Positions 1 through 10,885 of a DNA stretch of 64,000 bases are shown here, one piece after another. The stretch spans positions 61,560,172 to 61,624,171 of the forward strand of contig CM056744.1 of assembly GCA_029851415.1 (NCBI GenBank), written 5' to 3'. Position numbers and translations under genes: made by a program. The number at the start of each line of letters is the position of its first letter. The first letter of the stretch is position 1. The notes beneath the pieces were generated by a model. That model did not search any database. It was not told the origin of the DNA and was given only the letters and a program-made list of their open reading frames with translations. Source of the stretch: Eretmocerus hayati. Taxonomy: Eukaryota; Arthropoda; Insecta; Hymenoptera; Aphelinidae.

Positions 1-40
1 GCAAGAGGCAATGCTTTCTTAAGGAGCGGCGTGACTCTTA

Positions 41-48
41 CTTCATGC
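41..48. repeat. 8-bp target site duplication, left copy
   Basis: CTTCATGC directly precedes the CAGACTTGG terminus at 49 and recurs exactly at 30218-30225 after the other terminus. An 8-bp duplication is what hAT transposases generate. Confidence 0.9.
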
Positions 49-88
49 CAGACTTGGCACTGTACTGTGTTGAGACATCGGCTACATC

Positions 89-107
89 GACTATACCTGG
101 TATAGTC
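89..107. promoter_or_regulatory. Perfect 19-bp palindrome at hAT left end
   Basis: GACTATACCTGGTATAGTC is a perfect dyad (9+1+9), about 40 bp inside the terminus. It is repeated at 30159-30177 at the equivalent spot in the other end. Subterminal motifs of this kind are where hAT transposases bind; that this one is such a site is inference. Confidence 0.5.
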
Positions 108-349
108 AGAGGGCGCTATATATATACAGCCTCATGTATAGGCTGCGCGCGTTAGTATAGAGGTGACGGCTTCTATATGTACCATGTACGGCACCGCGTA
201 TATGCCTGTTCGGCGCCGTATATTCGCCGGTTGGCCTCCTATATGGGCGGCCAGCGGCCATATGGAGACGCTGGGACGTTTCGGAACAAGGTCCAGGCCG
301 ATTCTTCTCGTTATTAGATGCATGCGCCCATGTACATACAGCGTCTCTC

Positions 350-378
350 TCTCTATATATATATTATATATTATTAAT

Positions 379-422
<44 letters not shown>
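350..422. repeat. (TA)n-rich microsatellite
   Basis: A long TA run with a few interruptions sits immediately before the palindromic MITE at 421. The opposite arm has an imperfect TATAA-type array at 29785-29912. TA tracts are the usual target for Tc1/mariner-type elements, which fits the neighbouring MITE. Confidence 0.85.
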
Positions 423-427
<5 letters not shown>

Positions 428-1215
428 CCTTCATAAGTTCTCGAAGGTCAATCCCTCGATTACCCTGACTTGCAACAGCGATAGGTCGAATTCTATGCAT
501 CGTACGAAAATTTTCAGAAAAGCATCTTAAAGAGCAGAAAAATACTAACTTTTACTGGGCTTGGATGATTTTTATCGAATATTTTTGAAGGTCCTAAACG
601 CTGATGAAAAAACAGAAAATCTTAAAATTTTTTACTTTCATTGAGACACCTGCAGTTTCAATGCGAATGAAGATACGGCGATTTTGAAAAAAGCATCTTG
701 TAGAGCGGAAAAAATGCTATAAGTAACCATTTTTTGATTATTTTCCACCTTCCGTGTATGCATGAAGACGTGCGAGCTGTCCAAATCCCCAAAATCATGG
801 TTTTTAACCGTTTCTTGTGCCGTTTCTGGTGATAAACAGTCATTTTGGGTATCTAGACAGCTCGTACATTCTCACTCGCGGTATGTAAAAAATAATCAGG
901 AAATGCCTACACATAGCATTTTTTCCGCTCTACAAGATGCTTTCTCCAGAATTGCCGTATCTTCATCCACATCGAAACTGCAGGTGTCTCAATGAAAGTT
1001 AACAATTTTTAGATTTTCTATTCTTTCATCAGCGTGTAGGACGCTCAAAAATATTCGATAAAAATCATCCAAACCCAATCAAAGTTAGTGTTTTTTCTGC
1101 TCTTCAGGATGCTCAAAAGTGAAATTTTCGCACAACGCATAGAATTTGACTTATCACTGTTGCAAGTCAGGGTAATCGAGGGATCGACCATCGAGAACTT
1201 ATGAACGGTACTGTA
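421..1215. mobile_element. Palindromic Tc1/mariner-like MITE, left-arm copy
   Basis: The first half (421 to ~815) is an imperfect reverse complement of the second half (~815 to 1215), making a ~795-bp foldback. The ends read as TA plus a terminus containing GTACC..TTCATAAGTTCTC, and they lie in TA runs. This is a Tc1/mariner-like arrangement by terminus style and TA target. There is no coding potential. The same element sits at the equivalent place in the other arm (28991-29786), so it entered before the arms were duplicated or homogenised. Confidence 0.78.
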
Positions 1216-1259
1216 TATGTGTATATATATATATATATATACATTCATATAGCTATAAA

Positions 1260-1777
1260 TACTGGGACGCCGATATGGATTCATAAAATCTGGGACGAAA
1301 AAGAGTATATTTTCCCAAATACTGGGATTTTTCCAAAAACGTGTAAAAATGGAAATTTTGGGTTGAAAGTATTTTTTTATTCAAACACTAAACCATCCCT
1401 CGTGGGAGATAACCGCCGAGGAGATAACAGACGTGTGCTTAGACTTCGTTTTGCGTTCAAAACACTAACCATCCCTCGTGGGAGATAACCGCCGAGGAGA
1501 TAACAGACGTGTGCTTAGACTTCGTTTTGCGTTCAAAACACTAACCATCCCTCGTGGGAGATAACCGCCGAGGAGATAACAGAATTTTGCTTAGAAAGTG
1601 GTTTTTTTCAAAATATCACGAAATTTTCACGCGTCCCAGAAAATGGCAAAATATATTATTCGCCGCGTCCCAGAATTTATGAATCTAGAAGGACGCCTTC
1701 TGGGACGTCCCAGAATTTAGAACGCGTCCCAGAATTTGACAAAATATCGCTGAAATGACGTCATCGCGTCCCGGAAT
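1260..1777. mobile_element. MITE-like insertion with GGGACG termini, left arm only
   Basis: The segment begins ACTGGGACGC and ends GCGTCCCGGAAT, an imperfect terminal inverted repeat. Near the right end there are several further copies of CGCGTCCCAGAATT in one orientation (around 1629, 1661, 1723). The interior holds a 76-bp tandem repeat. The right arm lacks the segment: its TA-rich tract passes directly from the palindromic MITE to the CAGGCGCTATGCAGC-type sequence. The exact target duplication is unclear because the flank is simple sequence. No transposase is visible, so it is non-autonomous. Confidence 0.65.
1383..1595 (+). repeat. 76-bp tandem repeat, ~2.7 copies
   Basis: The phrase CCATCCCTCGTGGGAGATAA recurs at about 1394, 1470 and 1546, a constant 76-bp step. 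The first two units continue identically through GACGTGTGCTTAGACTTCG, and the third degenerates after AACAGA. The array lies inside the GGGACG-ended MITE and is non-coding. Confidence 0.85.
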
Positions 1778-1795
1778 CTCTAGTTAAAGAAGTGT

Positions 1796-1842
<47 letters not shown>
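1796..1842. repeat. (TA)n microsatellite
   Basis: This is a pure TA run of about 45 bp, the inner side of the TA tract that the 1260-1777 element invaded. Its counterpart in the other arm is about 28949-28991. Confidence 0.9.
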
Positions 1843-1845
<3 letters not shown>

Positions 1846-4800
1846 GCGCTATGCAGCTGGTGCATCAACCAGCGTTGTGCACGAGAGGCGCGTCTGTGCC
1901 CGTAATGGACATTGTAATGTACGAATAGATTTTTTTTCCGTTCCTTTGATTTTTTAATGGTTATATCATATGCAACCAATATTATTATTATTTCCTGTCG
2001 TAAAAAATTTTAAATTTTTGTTCCTCATATATATTATTATTGCCTACCGTGTAATAGCTTGGACTTCTAATAGTAATAACTCATCATTAATTTTTTTGCA
2101 CAATTCCTTCAAAGTTTTTTCCATAGATAGAATCAATCGCAAGATCTAATTTTGGACTAGGTGAAATTACCGCCATCGCTTGCAAAAATAGGTTCATGGA
2201 ATTTTTTGGTGGGATCCTCTCGAGAAGACCCTACTCTATCTAGTGATGCACGTTTCCAAGCCGAAATCGGGTGCAAAATTGTTTTAATCGAAATTATTTG
2301 AACAAATTGTAAAAATCACTACTTTTTCTCCGAAAACATCTCCATTGGCTCATTTGAGGTATTTTAAACCAAGAAATTACTCTTGTTGTTTTTTTCTCTA
2401 GAGGCCATCACTTCCGAACTACAAGCGTTTCAGAGTAAAGAATAAAACACGAATTTTGCTACGTTTAACATTAAATGAAAGTAGCAACTAAACAAAAAAT
2501 CAATGTTTCTAGGGTGCAAACCTATTCACTGGGATGTCTTCTACAAGGTCCAACAGCAATAGATGATGTTTCCAGCTGGTAACCACTCGTTTTTCGAAAA
2601 TATTCAATGCACAGTTTCCCTATGGAATTCGTATTGACTATATATATATCGATCCCCGGTACATATAGCTATACTGTCGCACCTAGAAACAGTGCATCGA
2701 ACATTTTCGAAAAACAAGTGATTTGCACCTCAGAAACATTGATTTTTTGTTTGGTTGTTCCTTTTATCTAACGTTAAAAATAGCAAAGTTCGTGTATAGA
2801 AGTAGATTTTCGCGAAGAAGTACTCCCAAAACTGTGAAAATAAATTTTTTTTTCCTTTTTTTTTTTCTATAACACTTTGGTGCACAGGAAAGTTGCACCT
2901 GCACAAAATCACAAGCCACTGCAGCAGCTATCCCGTCAGTCCGCGGGAGGCAATGTTTATGGGCCCAATTCTTCGGCCGATCCCTTCTTAAGAAATTTGC
3001 GATTTGAAACGAGGGCAGGTAAGCCGTGCTCCCATTACAGCTCCGAATCGGGAATTCGCTAATTTGGGGGTGTGAAAATCCCACAACGCTGCAATTTATG
3101 GCAAGCTGCGTTCGCGAGACGTCAAATCGCGGAAATTCGATCGAGAGGGCGGGATAGCTGTCCTTCTAAAAATCCGCGCTTGTACATCTACAGCCATGAA
3201 GATTATATCGCCTTCGTCTCGTTTAAGATTCGGGCGGGCAAATACATCAAATATCATAGTATCAAGCACTAAATTCCATCGCTATAAGAGCCCAAAGACC
3301 ACTTTTTGCATGTGCGCGGAGCATATACATTTTGTGGCGCAGTTTTACTTGAAATTTTACTCGCTTAGTTTTCCTCGATAGAAGCGAATTCGCCTCATTC
3401 TATACTTTTCCGCGCCAACTCATTCTTAAAGTAAATCGTCAGGCGCAACTTCTACATGCCTCAGAATTTCGAAAGAAATTGATTTATATACTTTGCGGAG
3501 CTCTTATTTCCCGCGAAAATCTGTTTTTGCTAAGTTTCTTGGTCAGTTCTGTGTGGTACTAGTGCGACCCTTAAACGCGAGATTACGGAGGCCCTAGTCA
3601 GTTTTTTTCAAGTATCTGGTAGCCAAATGGAAACCTGAAAAACTGGAGATTGAATCGTTTGGCCGTGAGATCAATTTTAGTGTCAAATGTCAGGTTCCGT
3701 GCGCCGCTACCGTGTAATACGTGTTATCCTTATGGTACCGATGGGTGGAAAGTTTTAAATCCGTGCGCGAGTTGGATTATACATTATATGTTTGATCAAA
3801 AAGTCTTTGATGTTATCAATTCCAACGTACTTTAATTCATTTTCTTTGTCTTCGTCGCAACTTTAGAATGCTCTTTGCAGAATTGCAAAATTCGATTTTT
3901 AGCCGATTCTACACCCATATCACTAGAAAAAGTGCAGTGTTTCTAATTTGCCTCTATAGCCTTATTTCAAATTCATTCCTCGCTCGATCAAGATGCATCA
4001 ATTAAACTCAAAAAGTCCAAAAGGGGGTGAAAAAAGCTACAAAATGAGCTAAAGTACGTCTCATTCGGAGGTCTGGGAGCCGAGATATCCTGATTATACG
4101 AAAAACCAGAATGATCTCATGAAAATAGGCCTCTTTTCCCTGTGGGGGCAAATTAGGAACACACTGTTGAAAACTCGCAAAAAATCTTGTTTCGCAAAAA
4201 TCAAGATATCTCGGCTCCAATTTGTTGAAATTAAACGTTCTCCAGCTCATTTCAAAGGTCTTGAAACAAGCTTCAAAATGAGCTAAAGTACAATGAAAAA
4301 TATAGAGATGAGTTGAAATGGCGAGCAAAACAAAAGTAGTGGGGGCAAATTAGGCACACTTACCTTATTTGCTCCTATTTCGAGAACAACATTATTATTG
4401 ACGGATCTTAAAATAGTATATTTCTCGTACCGAGTTAATGTGTCAAAAGTACCTACAAAATCATCAGTGTAAATTTATATCTTGAGGCCAAATAATATTC
4501 CAGACGTAGATCGTACAGTTGTCTCGTTGTGACATTATATTTCATAAACTCTCGCTGAAAACAATTGATATGTGTAAGTACGACTGGGCCCTGCATCACT
4601 TACACATGTTCAGGCCATACAACTCAAAAATAAATTCACACGGAACTCACCATGTGTTTTTTCTGCTATACCTCTTTTCCATGCTCATATGGGAATGTAC
4701 ACATATAAATGTATTAAAGATCAAGTTAGGCGTCTAATACAGCAACCTTACAACAATGTGTCTGATTCTCATTTTCCAATTTTACTTGGCGCTGAATTGC

Positions 4801-6099
4801 ATTTGCACATCAACGGTGCACGCGTCACGAGGAATTGGGGGCAAAATTTGCGGCACGCCTCGTTACCGCTTCTCGCTGATTATAAAAGTGACGCGACACC
4901 CTCGCATCTCAAACACAAGTCGCCCGACCGTGCCCGGCCGATCGCATGGTGCTTAAAAGTTTCATTTCTATACTCGAAACTCTTGGACTTTTTGGATCGA
5001 GTCCAACTGCCGGCCTTTTCCTTCCACGAGCTTGAACACTTACAACCGCGGCGTGGACAGCGATAAGCGAGCTGTGGCGTGACAGTGTTGCAAGCATCGT
5101 GATTCACCGGCATCACCTGTGGCTAACTTGCGGACTCTACCACGGCAAAATACACGCCCGGAGCTGATGGGCACAATTTGATTAGCCATGGCAATCTTCG
5201 AGCTCGCAGCCTACATCGTGTATCATCAGGCGGGCTGATTGGAATCCAGCCAACCACTTTCTCCGGCCCAGCCTATTATCACCGCTACCTGGTAAGTGCC
5301 AATCACAAATACCGATGATACATGATTTACTCGATCAACTTCCGTTTTCCTGGGATTCCAAAATATCATCGAAAAATGGGGTCAGAATTTTCGGACTTGT
5401 CCCTCCTCAAGCTTTAGTGATTCTCAGCTTTTTTTACTCAAATTGATCGGATGTTGGTTGTTCATCTCAAAATATCTTCCTTCATAAGGCTGTTAAAAGA
5501 ATCCATCTCGTATGAGTATGGTATTTTTGGTATACTCGGTCGATTCCTTGCTACGAAATTATACTGAAATGCATGTGAGCATGGTCATAATGGATTGTTT
5601 GTCAAAAATTTGATTTACCCACGAAAATTTCTTCATCGTGTTTCAACGTATTTCAAAATAACCGGTATCAACTAATCGATTTGGAATACCGATCATGTTT
5701 GATGCATGATCATGGATGGCGGCATACCGCTACTGGTGCACGATTATGCATGGCCGTGTACAGAAAATGGTGGTATGTAGTTATGCATGATCATGCACCA
5801 TGAATTCCTGTGCAATGTGTTTCTGTCCTTTTAGGGATCATTTCTTGATGAGAATCGAAATCGTACTCTGGGCCGTTTTTCAAAAATCAAAAAAAGGGTC
5901 GTTTTTATTACGCTTTTCTGTCGTAAATCTTCTATAACTCGAAAGGAACACATTCCATTGAAAAATATGTACAGTATCTATTTGTCGACTTCCAAAAAAT
6001 CTACAATGATGATTTTCATAGCTTTTCTCGTACAAAGTATCCTGTTCGAGATATTTCGGGATGAATCTCAAAATAGTATATTACGCTCCGTCTAGCTCT

Positions 6100-6715
6100 A
6101 TTCAGTTCATCGTAGTTTGATCTAAATCGATTTAGTTTGAGCTTATTTGGACCGGCTTGGTTTAAATTGGTATAGTTACCTCTAGTTCAGTTCAGTTCGG
6201 TTTTATTCGGCCTCGCTCGATGTAACTAGGTATAGCTCGGTGTAATTAGGTCTGACTTGGTCTACTTCAATACAGGTGAGTGTAGTTCAGTCTAGTTTTC
6301 CTAGTTTGGTCTACCTAGGTCTAAATTTGCCTTATTCGGTCTAATTTGATGCATGTTGGTCTCGATCGGCCCAATTCGATGTAACTCGGGGTCTACCTCG
6401 GGGTAATGAGGTCTCATTCGGTATAGTTCGACTGAATCAGGTCTAGTTCAGTCTAATACGGTCTGTCTCCGTCGATTCCGGTCTGGCTCGGTCTGTATCG
6501 AACTTATTCGGTCTAGTTCAATTCAGATCGACTTCAATCGGGTCTAGATTGGTCTAATATGGTTTACTTCCGTCAAGTTTGGCCTAGTTTGGTCTACTTT
6601 GCTGTAACTCGGCCAAGTTCGGGCTATTCAGGTCTACTCCGGCCTTGTGCGATTTAGTTTGGTCGAATTCGGCCTACTTCGGTCTAGTTCAGTCTAGAAC
6701 ATACTAATTCATCAG
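6100..6715 (+). repeat. Degenerate GGTCTAGTTCGG-type short tandem repeat
   Basis: Roughly 600 bp built from imperfect ~10-15 bp units on the theme TTCGGTCTAGTTCGGTCTA. Examples run together from about 6180 to 6700, each with substitutions. It begins just inside the left arm and has no counterpart beside the right arm, so it belongs to the unique core of the hAT element. It has no coding potential. Confidence 0.75.
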
Positions 6716-7339
6716 ATAAATCTTTCACACTGCTATTCATAGTCGTTACCACCCATTCACTGTTATCAGCCGCGGCACGGATCTGTAGAACTAGGTCTAA
6801 TTTCATGGTGTACACCTTGATTTTCCAATATAATATATCTATCAGTGGATATCATTGAGATAATGTCATCTTTGCGAATCACATATCGAAATTCCTCCTG
6901 GCACCTTCACTTCATCACCAATCATTATTTTACAACCATCTTCATTAAGCTACAAGAGCATTTCGGTGGCCTCTGACTTATCAAGAACATTTCTTAGCCG
7001 AACGAGCGGCAGCGAGTGATTTTCGCGTAAAAAGTCTCTAGATTGGATTAGATTGGGAGGAGAGAGACACCGAATCACAGTCTTCATCTTTTGATGATCA
7101 TTTACTATCAATACAAAAGCCAAAAGTTGATCTAGTGAAGGGTAAATGAGAAAGCGTGTCGAGAAAAGAAAAAAACACACACACATGAACACACGGCCCA
7201 AGGGTAGCCGCAAAGATGAGTGTGTTACACTCTCTCTCTCTTTCATTGTTGCCGAACCTTCAACCTACTGTTAACTTCCTAAATATTAGTCTTTGTTTGG
7301 AGTTTATAACCATCAACATCATTTTCAGATGAATACACC
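6716..7339. other. Presumed 5' leader/promoter region of the hAT transposase
   Basis: There is no gene here. A short (CT)n run lies at 7231-7242. An acceptor-like CATTTTCAG at about 7327 directly precedes the start codon region, so an upstream untranslated exon is possible. I see no convincing TATA box. Confidence 0.35.
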
Positions 7340-9693
7340 ATGGCGCAACGACGAATAGGCCGTAGATTGCTTATTCGACCACCTGGAATCGATTACACTG
7401 GATTCGTCAAACTGAGGAATGACCTCAACAGGCGGATTGAAGCTGTGCGGTGCCAGGCATGTCTCACAGTCATCAGAGCTCCTAGAGAAAGGAATCTAAA
7501 CCGCCACAGGTACGTGTCTCTCAGTTGTTGTTACTCCTCTTACCACTATGCTCATCCCGCCTTATGCATAAATGTTGATTGTTACAGATTATCATGCAGG
7601 GGTCGGGATCCAGTCGAAAACTGGGATGAGGACGATGAAGATTATATTGACGTTGACGAAGTCCTCGCCAATGACGACATGCCAATGGAAGTCGATGATG
7701 AAGCTCACCAGCAAGAGGTAACCTTGGAACGATTTCACATTCACGCGATTTATTTTCATTTGTCCACCGAAGTACAAAAGATCATCCTCCTACATTTTTC
7801 CACATAATATTCGCGATATTCGCCATGGCACGGTCAGATTGAGGGCTCGTATGCATATTAAAAAGAAAAGTAAAAGAATAGTTCGAACTAGGTACTCCCG
7901 AGCAGCGGGTGTCACTCTGTTTTCGAAAATGCACAGGACTCGCGGGGCTTCGCATCTGTATTTACCATGCGCCGATAGAAAATTGCTCCGAGTATCAAAG
8001 TTAAGATACATCTCAGTACGGAATCATACGTGATGCAATCCCAATTTTCAATTGTCGAGCAAATCTTGATATTTTTTGGACGACAGCTCATCAATCAATT
8101 GTAATAATCAGCCAATTCTACCCCCGCTACTTTAATTGTTCCCATGCAATATGAAAGAAAAGATTTCCGCACATCCTCTGGGACACAATCTGATTGTTTG
8201 CTTTGAGAAATATCCGCATCATCTCATGTCGTCTTTCCAGGGTCGTCAACCTTTGCCGCAGCATGGAGAAGATGACATTGCGAGGATGAAATTGGAACTT
8301 GACATTGCAATCGGCAAATTTTTCTTCGCTGAAGGAATAGCGTTCAGGAAAATCAACAGTCCCTATTTCAAACATATGATACATTTAGTGGGCCAGCAAA
8401 ATGTACCAGACTACCAGCCCCCAGAGAGACGGACTCTCGCTGGCCCAATCTTAAACTTTGTGCACGACGAGATAGTGGCAGAAAGATTCGCAGATTTTGA
8501 TGGAACTGAAAGTACACTTCTTGTCGATGGCTGGCGCAACAAGAGTAGCAAGAGAAAGATACTCAACTTCACCATTAGGAACAGAAAGAAGAATCAGGAT
8601 TTCCTCATAGCTTATGACATATCACACGAGAAAGAAGATGGCAACACTTTGGCGAGATATATAAACCTCGCCATCCAATTTGCCAAAGATCGACTCAATA
8701 CAACAATTGTAGCAGTGATATCAGACAATGACAACAAAATCAAGAGAGGTGTTGAGCTAGCCCGCAATGTCAATGGCGAAAAGTTGATCCCCGTCACATG
8801 CTCGAGGTACAGTGGAAACTTATTGATGAAATCACTCGTACCAGCAACTCTCGTCACGAACTCGCGGCTCATTGCTAATGAGTGTTCGGAGCCAAAAATC
8901 GTTGCAAAGATACGAGAACTGGGAGGCACCTTGATAAAAAAATTACCCTGACATCAGGTTTTGCTACATAATGAGACTTTTCCAGAGTATAATTAGAAAC
9001 CGTGACGTCTTGCTCCGAATCTGTGATGACAGGAACATGGGAGTCAGTGACGAAGTTAACCAGTTGGTGCAAAGTCGAGATTTTGAGCGTATGACCACTG
9101 TTTGTGTTATGGTGCTCGAGCCTCTAAGCAATCTCATTATTCGTTGACAGGATCCAAACGTTTGCCAAGCACAAGCCGTGAAAATGTGGCTCAATCTACG
9201 GTTCGATGCGCCAAATCAACAAAGATTACTAGATGAGCGTAGGAATCGGGCTTTGTCAGATGCTGCATATGCAGCATATCTATTACATCCTGAGATGCGC
9301 GACGACCTGGGCGAAGAGAAGCTGCAACCCGAACTAGTGCAACGAGCCATCACATTTATCAACGAGCACCTAAATCCTGAAGAAAACAGAAAGCTTTACG
9401 CTGCCATTCAGACAGAATTGGGCATATACCTCGGACAACTACCCTCTCAGTGCGCTCTCATCAGCAGGAGAAACTTACCAGCTGGAGCTTATTGGTCCAT
9501 GGTTCAAGGATTGTTGCCCAATATCGCCAGGCTGGGAAAGAGGCTCGCCTTAATACCAGCTGGTACGGGCCAGATTGAAAGTTACTTCTCTCACTGGGCG
9601 TATGTCCAAAATCTTTTCAAGAGTGAGCTGGGCCATGAAAGGTCATGCAAGGCTGTTGACTGTCAGTATACGCTAAGCAAGAAAACAATTTGA
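7340..9693 (+). pseudogene. hAT transposase with BED-type zinc finger (three exons, two lesions)
   Basis: Exons read 7340-7509, 7588-7717 and 8241-9693. Intron 1 (78 bp) has GTACGT...TTACAG and intron 2 has GTAACC...TTTCCAG; both joins keep frame. ATG 7340 has a good ccATGg context; an ATG at 7329 gives only a very short frame. The predicted product is ~583 residues. Exon 1 has a CQAC pair and the first join completes an H-x3-C, together a BED-type finger. An acidic stretch follows in exon 2. Exon 3 has hAT landmarks in order: an IAIGKFFFAEGIAF helix, an LLVDGW block (DGW carries the first catalytic Asp in the family), an ISDND block, a CSRYSGNLLMKSL block in the position of the usual CxxH segment, and a C-terminal dimerisation-like region with GQIESYFSHW. 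Lesions are one extra A in the A7 run at 8936-8942 and an in-frame TGA at 9145-9147. A possible AATAAA lies at 9996. The call rests on family landmarks and the element's 8-bp duplication. Confidence 0.82.
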
Positions 9694-10885
9694 TTGTAAA
9701 TGTATTTAGCTGTGATTTCCACCCATCCAACAACACTGCCTGGTGTTATTTGTTTGAAATAGCTTCATGTAGTTCTATTATTATAAGGTAAACAATGCAT
9801 TGTGAGAACGATTGAATTGGGCACAGCGAACGAGTTAGCTTTTGTAATTATTCATTGAATTGTATGACATAAATAATGAAATCTGAAATGATATTTATTC
9901 AACTTGATTCATTCGAATTGATAAAACGGGAATATTAAAGTTGATTATTCGTTATCAAAAGTATACTCCGTTTGGATGAATGTTTTTCCGAATAGAATAA
10001 AATTGTTCTGATTTTTCCAAATAGGGTATTTTTGTACATTTCCATGAATGTTCTAGATAAATATTAATTCAAAAATTAGAAACTTCATTCATTTTAGAGA
10101 TATTAGTTTCCGAACCAGTGCAATCTTCGATGAATGAATATATTTATAAGATTTCCAAATTTCCTTTTTTCAGTGTGGTGCTTGTAGAATACATTGCTCA
10201 TGAGCTGAAAAGTTTCGTGGCATTGTTAGATGGAGAATTTATCAGTCATACCCCAATTGACGGGGTGAAAAACCCCGTATGCTAGAGCACAGACCGAGCG
10301 TCGAAAGGGAATTTTCAGAAAATGAGTGGTTTTTTGTTCGTGAAGAATTTCACATGCGCTCTCTCTCTCTCTCTCGCTCTCATGATACCAAAGTCTGAAT
10401 GCTAAAATCACGGGTGAAATATTTCTAAACGTCACAGACTTGTAGTTATCATTCGCTGAGAGATTTGTATAATGTAAAAACTTCCGAGCCAAACGTAAGC
10501 CATTTCCACTTCTTTATATCGGTGTCCAGATATATCGAATTAGTTATGAATGGTGATACATTCAATGGAAAGGGACATTTTCGGGTATTATTTTTCGAGG
10601 AAGGGCAAAGGAAATTCCAACCATGCCAAAGAAAAATACAAATTATATGTCGATTATTTCACAAGGTCGAGATACAGAGCATGAAAAACGAAACTCAACC
10701 GACGTGAGAAAGATACGTTAAGTAGATTACATCGTTGATAAATCACATATATTACAACATAAGTTCATTTCGAAATTTTACAGGATTCTATACTATTAAC
10801 ATTATTAATCCAGTTATCTTCAGGAATGATATTCAAATATTTGAGAATGAAATATCACAGGACAAAGCGAGGCAAGATTGCAATA
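9694..10885. other. Intergenic spacer between convergent genes of the hAT element
   Basis: AT-rich sequence separates the tails of the transposase gene (+) and the second gene (-). It holds a candidate AATAAA at 9996 for the + gene and a CT-rich microsatellite near 10360-10380. The small frames here lack codon structure, and I see no other gene. Confidence 0.5.

Larger units (their letters stand above)
49..6065 (+). repeat. Left giant inverted arm of the hAT element
   Basis: Read on the opposite strand this arm aligns with 16970-30217 once the BEL insertion is removed. Agreement is high along the whole length; both arms even encode near-identical chance peptides, for example around 5880-6071 versus 16959-17150. 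The inner edge is near 6065, where similarity to the other arm fades. This arm carries a private ~520-bp insertion (1260-1777) and lacks ~65 bp present in the other arm near 20310-20375. It contains no credible gene of its own. Confidence 0.88.

Noticed and set aside
163..468. Open frames rich in Ile-Tyr repeats (also 1761-1979, 28861-29100, 29738-30103)
   Set aside because: They are translations of TA microsatellites.
8136..8240. First 35 codons of the frame that opens at 8136
   Set aside because: They precede the acceptor TTTCCAG at 8240 and read as intron; the joined exons stay in frame without them.
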